Origin: an uncultured Collinsella sp.
GTDB lineage: Bacteria; Actinomycetota; Coriobacteriia; Coriobacteriales; Coriobacteriaceae
NCBI GenBank assembly: GCA_900545605.1
Contig: UQZL01000008.1
Span: forward strand, 4,532 to 68,531
Direction: 5' to 3'
Length of the DNA stretch: 64,000 bases
In this document: positions 59,411-64,000 of the stretch, piece after piece
Position numbering within the stretch: position 1 is the first letter of the stretch
Layout of the letters: every line of letters starts with the position of its first letter
The notes under the pieces: generated by a model
Databases searched by the model: none
What the model saw: the letters and a program-made list of their open reading frames with translations, nothing else
Told to the model about the DNA's origin: nothing
Made by a program: the position numbers and the translations under genes

Positions 59411-59851
59411 TTCCCTTAGGCATTTTGCGGCTATAGGGACAAGGTCGAACATCGTGTGAACGACATCGCCCGTGTTTGCAACGGTAGCCGTGAACTTGCC
59501 GTTTCCAAAATCCATCAGATGGTAGAGGTTGATTGTCAGATCTTGCAGTGCAGCGATTCTCAGAATCCAGTAAGCACAATTGTCGCCGCAGGTTGTGGCG
59601 TTGTATACGTTCTGAGGCATGAAGTGCATGAGTAGCAGCGTCTTGGTGCCGCCCGATAGCCTTTCGGGAGGGATGATGCCTAGAATCTTGGTGTCTATTG
59701 CGCAGGGTCCAACGACACTGCCTTTATCGATTGATTTAATAATCCTTTGAGCAAAGGCGTCTTGAAACCACTGGGGTGAATAGACGTTATCGAAGTAAAC
59801 CGAAGTATTGTAGATAACGTTTTCCATATCACCATAGTGAATTGTTAGCAC
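59402..59851 (-). CDS. DUF4869 family protein
   Basis: A 149-residue protein matching the DUF4869 pattern: N-terminal beta strand TIHYGDMENVIYNTSVYF, a SIDKGSVVGP region near residue 50, the conserved IIPPERLSGGTKTLLLM near 69-85, the GDNCAYWILRIAALQDLTI stretch near 98-116, then a NTGDVVHTMFDL end. Function is unknown. The start was set at GTG 59851 because GAAGGA lies seven bases upstream; an ATG at 59908 has no such site. It is isolated and less GC-rich than its neighbours. A ~40-codon open frame on the same strand overlaps its stop codon (see 59291-59410). Confidence 0.72.
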   Translation of the reverse strand: MLTIHYGDMENVIYNTSVYFDNVYSPQWFQDAFAQRIIKSIDKGSVVGPCAIDTKILGIIPPERLSGGTKTLLLMHFMPQNVYNATTCGDNCAYWILRIAALQDLTINLYHLMDFGNGKFTATVANTGDVVHTMFDLVPIAAKCLRENS

Positions 59852-60157
59852 ATTGGTTCCTTCGGGTTGCTGGTATGCTGCTCGGTGAGATTGATTGTAT
59901 CGCAGCATATGAGGTGGGCGTTATCGGCCCGCGGCAGATGCGATTGATGACATGGGCTTGAATTTAGCGGCTGTATTAAATCGACTCGTTCATGTGCTCG
60001 GTTTGACTCAGAAGCTATTTGTGCAATGGCCGAGGCGTGACGGCTCGTATTAAATTGCAGTCACAAAGATGCCTTTTATCGATTTCCTGTTGAAAAACTA
60101 AATTGATAGTCTGAGAATAACTTAAGAGAGCCTTAAATCTCGGAGAAAGGATATCGT

Positions 60158-61450
60158 ATGAATATCCTTCGAGAAAGATGGCGCGGACTAACAGCGCTGG
60201 GAGTTGCTGTATTTGCCGCTGCCTGCATGACGGTTGCCCCTGCACCCTCATTTGCTGACATTGCTGGCGGTGGCGGAGGCGGTGGACCGATTACGGAAAG
60301 GTGCTCCGACGGCCGTCCGATTTCTTACTGGAAATATGACGGTTGGAACGGCACTCAAAATGAGCAGACGTTTGGCCCTCTTAGGCGGTATAGCGTCGAA
60401 TGCAATGCCGGAGGGACTGCTCACAGAGATTTTCTAGTAGGCCTAAACTCTATTGATCAGAGCGCCTCGAGGACCGATTCTTCTGTAGTTACATCACGTC
60501 CCGTAGGTACATACTATTTCGACAACGATGGCTGGATGCAGACCGGACTCGTTCGGTGCGAGGACGGCAGCCTTCGCTATTTCGATCCCGAGACTGGCGC
60601 CATGGTCACGAACCAGTGGCATAACGATTACGAAGCCGTTTGGTACTATTTTGGCGCTGACGGGACCGCGGTGTCGAACTGGCAGCTTATCGGCGGGGAT
60701 TGGTACTACTTCTATCCCGAAAACCACGAAATGGCATACGGCCGAGTTCAGATTGACGGCAAAAACTACTTCCTGAACACCCCTGGCGCCAATGCTGATG
60801 GCCGCATGCAGCATAGTGGCTGGATTTATGACTCCATCTATGGAAAGTGGCTCTATGCGACTTCCAGCGGCGAGCTGTTGACCGGTTGGCATAATATCGG
60901 TGGAACTTGGTACTATTTCAATGAGTACGGTGTCATGCTAACTGGCTGGATCAACGATTCGGGCACCTGGTACTACGCCAACGCCTCCGGTGCGATGGCC
61001 ACTGGCTGGCTCAACATCGGCGGTACGTGGTTCTATCTCGACGGTTCGGGCGCTATGGCCGCTAACGGCTGGCGCAGCCTGGGCGGCTCCTGGTACTGGT
61101 TCGACAACTCCGGTGCGATGGCCACCGGCTGGCGTCAGATCGACGGCGTCTGGTATTACTTCAGTGGTTCTGGCGCTATGGTGCACGATGCCTGGGTCGG
61201 CGACTACTACCTCCAGTCCTCCGGTGCTATGGCTACGAACACCTGGGTCGGCGCCTACTATGTCGGCGAGGACGGCAAGTGGATTCCGGGCTACGGTCTA
61301 GTTTGGTATAAGAACGGTAGCGAGGTCTACCATACGCATAAGTGCCGCACTGTAGGCAAGGACGCAAAGGGCTTTTCGCAGATCTCTATTCAAGAGGCTC
61401 AAAAGCGCGGCGCTTCTCGCGAGTGCAAGAACTGCCAGCAAATTGGTTAG
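60158..61450 (+). CDS. Secreted cell-wall/choline-binding-repeat protein
   Basis: A 430-residue exported protein. Residues 1-34 form a signal peptide ending in APAPSFA-DIAGG. From about residue 110 there are roughly a dozen ~20-residue aromatic repeats of the choline/glucan-binding type (TGWLNIGGTWFYLDGSGAMA, TGWRQIDGVWYYFSGSG), which bind teichoic-acid choline or glucans at the wall. The C-terminus, after WYKNGSEVYHTHKCRTVGK, ends with REC-K-NC: a His/Cys set (HTHKC ... CKNC) that looks like a small metal site. There is no enzymatic domain. The ATG at 60158 follows GGAGAAAGGA. Confidence 0.85.
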   Translation: MNILRERWRGLTALGVAVFAAACMTVAPAPSFADIAGGGGGGGPITERCSDGRPISYWKYDGWNGTQNEQTFGPLRRYSVECNAGGTAHRDFLVGLNSIDQSASRTDSSVVTSRPVGTYYFDNDGWMQTGLVRCEDGSLRYFDPETGAMVTNQWHNDYEAVWYYFGADGTAVSNWQLIGGDWYYFYPENHEMAYGRVQIDGKNYFLNTPGANADGRMQHSGWIYDSIYGKWLYATSSGELLTGWHNIGGTWYYFNEYGVMLTGWINDSGTWYYANASGAMATGWLNIGGTWFYLDGSGAMAANGWRSLGGSWYWFDNSGAMATGWRQIDGVWYYFSGSGAMVHDAWVGDYYLQSSGAMATNTWVGAYYVGEDGKWIPGYGLVWYKNGSEVYHTHKCRTVGKDAKGFSQISIQEAQKRGASRECKNCQQIG

Positions 61451-61476
61451 TACATTGCTGAACTAGTTTGATTGAG

Positions 61477-61505
61477 GCCCCGTTGCCCTAAGGCGACGGG
61501 GCTGC
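61477..61505 (+). terminator. Terminator between the two repeat-protein genes
   Basis: GCCCCGTTGCC (61477-61487) pairs with GGCGACGGGGC (61492-61502) with one G-U pair. The following T-run is poor (TGCTGTGT). Confidence 0.6.
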
Positions 61506-61529
61506 TGTGTGATTGGATACCGTGCTGTT

Positions 61530-63359
61530 ATGAAGAAATGCTCATTTGGGGTACTGGCCGTTTTGGGCCTTGCTTCTTTGGGGCTCCTGTTGGGTTCGCC
61601 CTTGCCGTCGTTTGGCTTTGATGCTAGTAGTTCTGTTGACGGCTCATCATCCGCCCTGGTTGGTACCCATGTCGACTCAAGTGTCTCAAATGCTTGTGTT
61701 CAGGACGAGTCGACTTCAATAGTTGAGGCGAACACTCAGGTGGATAATGGGGCTTCTTCTGGGGCTTCGGACCAAATTACTTGGCATCAGGGATGGATAT
61801 CACCCGAAGAGGGGGCTGGTTTTTGGCGTTGGGGCTTGTCCGACGGAACAATCGCTCTTTCTTCTTGGAGACATATAAACGGAAGCTGGTACTGGTTCGA
61901 CGAGGAAGGTCGAATGGCTCAGGATGGATTGGTCCAAGTCGGGGGTGCGACTTATGGATTCTCCTCTTCGGGCGCAATGTGTGTCGGCTGGTACCTAGAT
62001 TCTGCGGGCTCAACTCCTGCTTGGCGTTATTTCTCCGGCTCTGGTGCCATGGTAAAAGGCTGGCTTTTAGACAGCAACAACTGGTATTGGCTGGATGATG
62101 AGGGCAAGATGGTCCACGATGTAATGCTGCAGATCGGGGGAGCCACGTATGGATTCTCTTCTTCTGGCGCAATGCTGGTCGGATGGCATCTCGATGCTTC
62201 TGCATGGCGCTACTTCTCTGGTTCTGGTGCCATGGCTAAGGGCTGGCTCTTGGATGGTGGCCGTTGGTACTGGCTTGATCCTGCAGATGGCTCTATGGCC
62301 ACTGGGTTGAATGATTGCAACGGCACCCCCTATATCTTTAACGGTTCAGGGGCTATGATTTCCTCACAGTGGGCACTTGTTGACAACAATTGGTATTACG
62401 CTGACTCCAACGGCTTGCCGCATGGAGGCTGGTTGCTTCTGGGAAATTCTTGGTATTACCTGGATCCAGGAAGCCACATTATGCTCACCGGCTTTGCGCA
62501 AGTGGGTTCGTCCACCTATTTCCTCACAAGCTCAGGTGTTATGGCAACTGGCTGGGTAATTGATGATGGTACTTGGTATTTCGCTGCGTCAAGTGGAGCT
62601 ATTCAACGAGGTCGATGGATAAAGTCCGGAAGCTCTTGGTATTACCTTGATGAGGTGTCCGGCGCAATGCGTACTGGTGAATATACGGTAGACAACACAC
62701 GCTATTATTCTTTTGATTCCGGTGCGATGGCCTCTTCGTGTTGGATCAACTTGAGTGACGGTGTGTCATGGGCGAATTCGTCTGGAGCACTGAGCGAGCC
62801 GTTGCCTACTTCATCTGATGGGTCTCCCGTAGTCGCTGATCGTGTCGGCTCGTCTTCATTGCCAGGTGTGATTCATATTGGAGACGCAGTTTTCTATGCG
62901 GATGCAAACGGTGCCGTCAATGTAGCATCTGGTTGGATTTTGTCGAAAGACGCTTCTGGCGAAAGTGGCAATACTTGGTACTACGCATCTTCCAATGGTG
63001 TCCTTAAGTCTGGTTGGCAATATGTCAACGGTGCGTGGTATTGGATGGACCCTTCCACATTCAAGATGAAAACTGGATGGCTTAATGACGGCGGTACGTG
63101 GTACTGGCTCCAGCCTTCGGGTGCCATGTTTGCTAACGGGTGGCTGAAAATCGATGGCGTTGACTATTACTTCAATGCAAGTGGTGCATGGTTGAATACG
63201 TCTGGTTCTGTTTTAGGGGTTAATAGGTCCAGCCTGGTCAATTGGCTTATGAGCCACGAGAACGATGGCTATTACCGTGGAACACGCTATGATACGCATC
63301 TTAGCCAAGAAACATGCATGTATCCAAAGGGTGATCCTCGTTGGGACGTGTCTCTATAG
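61530..63359 (+). pseudogene. Cell-wall-binding-repeat protein, C-terminal domain truncated at an IS element
   Basis: About 609 codons from ATG 61530 (MKKCSFGVLAVLG, signal peptide to about residue 30). More than twenty aromatic repeats follow (GSWYWFDEEGRMAQDG, AWRYFSGSGAMVKGW, GTWYWLQPSGAMFANGW). The last ~35 codons start a new domain, NRSSLVNWLMSHENDGYYRGTRY, which looks like the beginning of a catalytic wall-hydrolase domain, but the frame stops at 63359 right where IS110-type sequence of much higher GC begins. The protein is therefore probably truncated. GTG 61509 is an alternative start without a good ribosome-binding site. Confidence 0.72.
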
Positions 63360-63449
63360 TTTTGTCAACCGCGTGCTTCGCGCCATTTCGGCATGACGCA
63401 TCCGGGCGCCCGGCGCCCCCGCTTCCCCTTCGGTTGATCCCGCCGCCCG
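63357..63449. mobile_element. Non-coding end of the IS110-family element
   Basis: About 90 bases between the repeat-protein stop codon and the transposase stop codon. The composition shift begins near 63352. It contains no terminal inverted repeat that I can confirm, because the other end is outside the window. The exact IS boundary and any target duplication cannot be set here. Confidence 0.55.
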
Positions 63450-64000
63450 CTAGGCCGCGTACGGGACGGCGTCGCGCATGATCGCGTAGATGACCTTGAG
63501 CCTCTTCCTCGCGACCGCCTTCAGCGCCTTGCTGTGCCTCATCCCCCTCGCCCTGCACTCCCCGTAGTACCTCCCGAACCTGTTGTCCGTGCCGATGAGG
63601 GAGTTGCAGCTGAATATGAGCAGGTTCTTGAGCTGCCTGTTCCCGCCGTGCTGCGGCGATGTCGACCTGATGCTGCTCCCGGAGCGCCTATCGGACGGCG
63701 CCACGCCGCAATAGCTCGCGAGCTCGTCGTGCCCCCTGAACGCGGATATGTCGATCGACGTCACCAGCGCCGCGGCGGTCTTGGGGCCGATCCCGGGCAC
63801 CGTGAGGAGGCACTCGTAGACCTCGTCGCCCGCCAGCGAGTCGGCCACGAGCGAGTCGAGCTCCTCGATGTCGGCGTCGAGGGAGGCTATCTCCCGGGCG
63901 AGTATCCGGACCGCGACGTCCTCGCCGGCCGGGAGCCGCCTTCCCGAGCGCGACGAGGCCAGCAGCGCCTCCCAGAGCCTCCTGGCCCCCGCGGCGGGGG
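63450..64000 (-). CDS. IS110-family transposase (5' part beyond window)
   Basis: The frame is open from base 64000 to the stop at 63450, about 183 codons, and is clearly the C-terminal Transposase_20 domain: the helix-hairpin-helix LLTVPGIGPKTAAALVTSID, then the block ELASYCGVAPSDRRSGSSI with the serine region, HGGNRQLKNLLIFSCNSLI, and the closing RHSKALKAVARKRLKVIYAI. The N-terminal DEDD RuvC-like domain lies outside. GC content is far higher than in the adjacent repeat-protein gene. IS110-type enzymes are guided by a bridge RNA encoded in the element's non-coding end. Confidence 0.9.
   Translation of the reverse strand, partial: PAAGARRLWEALLASSRSGRRLPAGEDVAVRILAREIASLDADIEELDSLVADSLAGDEVYECLLTVPGIGPKTAAALVTSIDISAFRGHDELASYCGVAPSDRRSGSSIRSTSPQHGGNRQLKNLLIFSCNSLIGTDNRFGRYYGECRARGMRHSKALKAVARKRLKVIYAIMRDAVPYAA

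Overview
The window looks like a chromosomal stretch from a Collinsella-type gut actinobacterium (class Coriobacteriia). The assignment is an inference from: GC-rich coding DNA; a Rho factor with a very long basic/acidic N-terminal extension; a SufCBDSU operon beside an Rrf2 regulator; occasional TTG/GTG starts with strong Shine-Dalgarno sequences; secreted proteins with cell-wall-binding repeats; and a fermentative gene set. No 16S rRNA or other direct taxonomic marker is present.

Layout. 1-10.9 kb: 3' part of a K+/H+ antiporter gene, a metallophosphoesterase, a polysaccharide flippase, a lactate permease, ATP-dependent PEP carboxykinase, a B3/B4-domain protein, a MarR regulator, a DegV fatty-acid-binding protein and a short MGMT-like protein. 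11-15.2 kb: trpS, a TagO/WecA-type GlcNAc-1-phosphate transferase, a candidate 6S RNA and a PflX-like radical SAM protein. 15.3-22.9 kb: tRNA-Ala, a tail-anchored coiled-coil protein, nicotinate phosphoribosyltransferase, proB, a broken proline iminopeptidase gene, proA, an HD hydrolase and a CarD regulator. 23-30.5 kb: argS, rho, an Ala-rich membrane protein and a VanZ-like protein. 30.6-36 kb: a ROK sugar kinase, an aminotransferase, tRNA-His and tRNA-Lys, a small tRNA-linked duplication with dinD, and a flavoprotein. 36.2-45.2 kb: an iron-sulfur region with a GGGtGRT protein and a NifU-like scaffold, a RAYT/IS200-like transposase, sufCBDSU and a divergent rrf2 gene. 45.3-59.3 kb: a sortase-anchored surface protein, a predicted AAA-ATPase and a cell-envelope polysaccharide cluster with six GT2 glycosyltransferases and an acyltransferase. 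59.4-64 kb: a DUF4869 gene and two cell-wall-binding-repeat proteins, the second cut short beside an IS110-family transposase that runs off the window.

How the genes work together. The TagO-like enzyme, flippase, glycosyltransferases, acyltransferase and repeat proteins all serve the cell surface. proB and proA flank a former proline peptidase. The suf operon, its probable Fe-S-sensing Rrf2 regulator, and the GGGtGRT/NifU-like pair form an iron-sulfur neighbourhood. PEP carboxykinase and lactate permease are central carbon and fermentation genes.

The most notable non-coding signal is a family of near-identical palindromes with the core CCACCACAAAGG. Five clear copies and one decayed copy sit just after genes between 7.9 and 22.4 kb, where they probably act as terminators. 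A RAYT-like transposase gene lies in the same window. A second palindrome family (GGGACAAA...TTTGTCCC) occurs at both ends of the suf operon. Several loci show recombination scars: a duplicated tRNA-Lys 3' end, a glycosyltransferase tail duplicated around an ATPase fragment, and a repeat protein truncated at an IS element. I found no CRISPR array, rRNA, prophage structural genes or replication origin.
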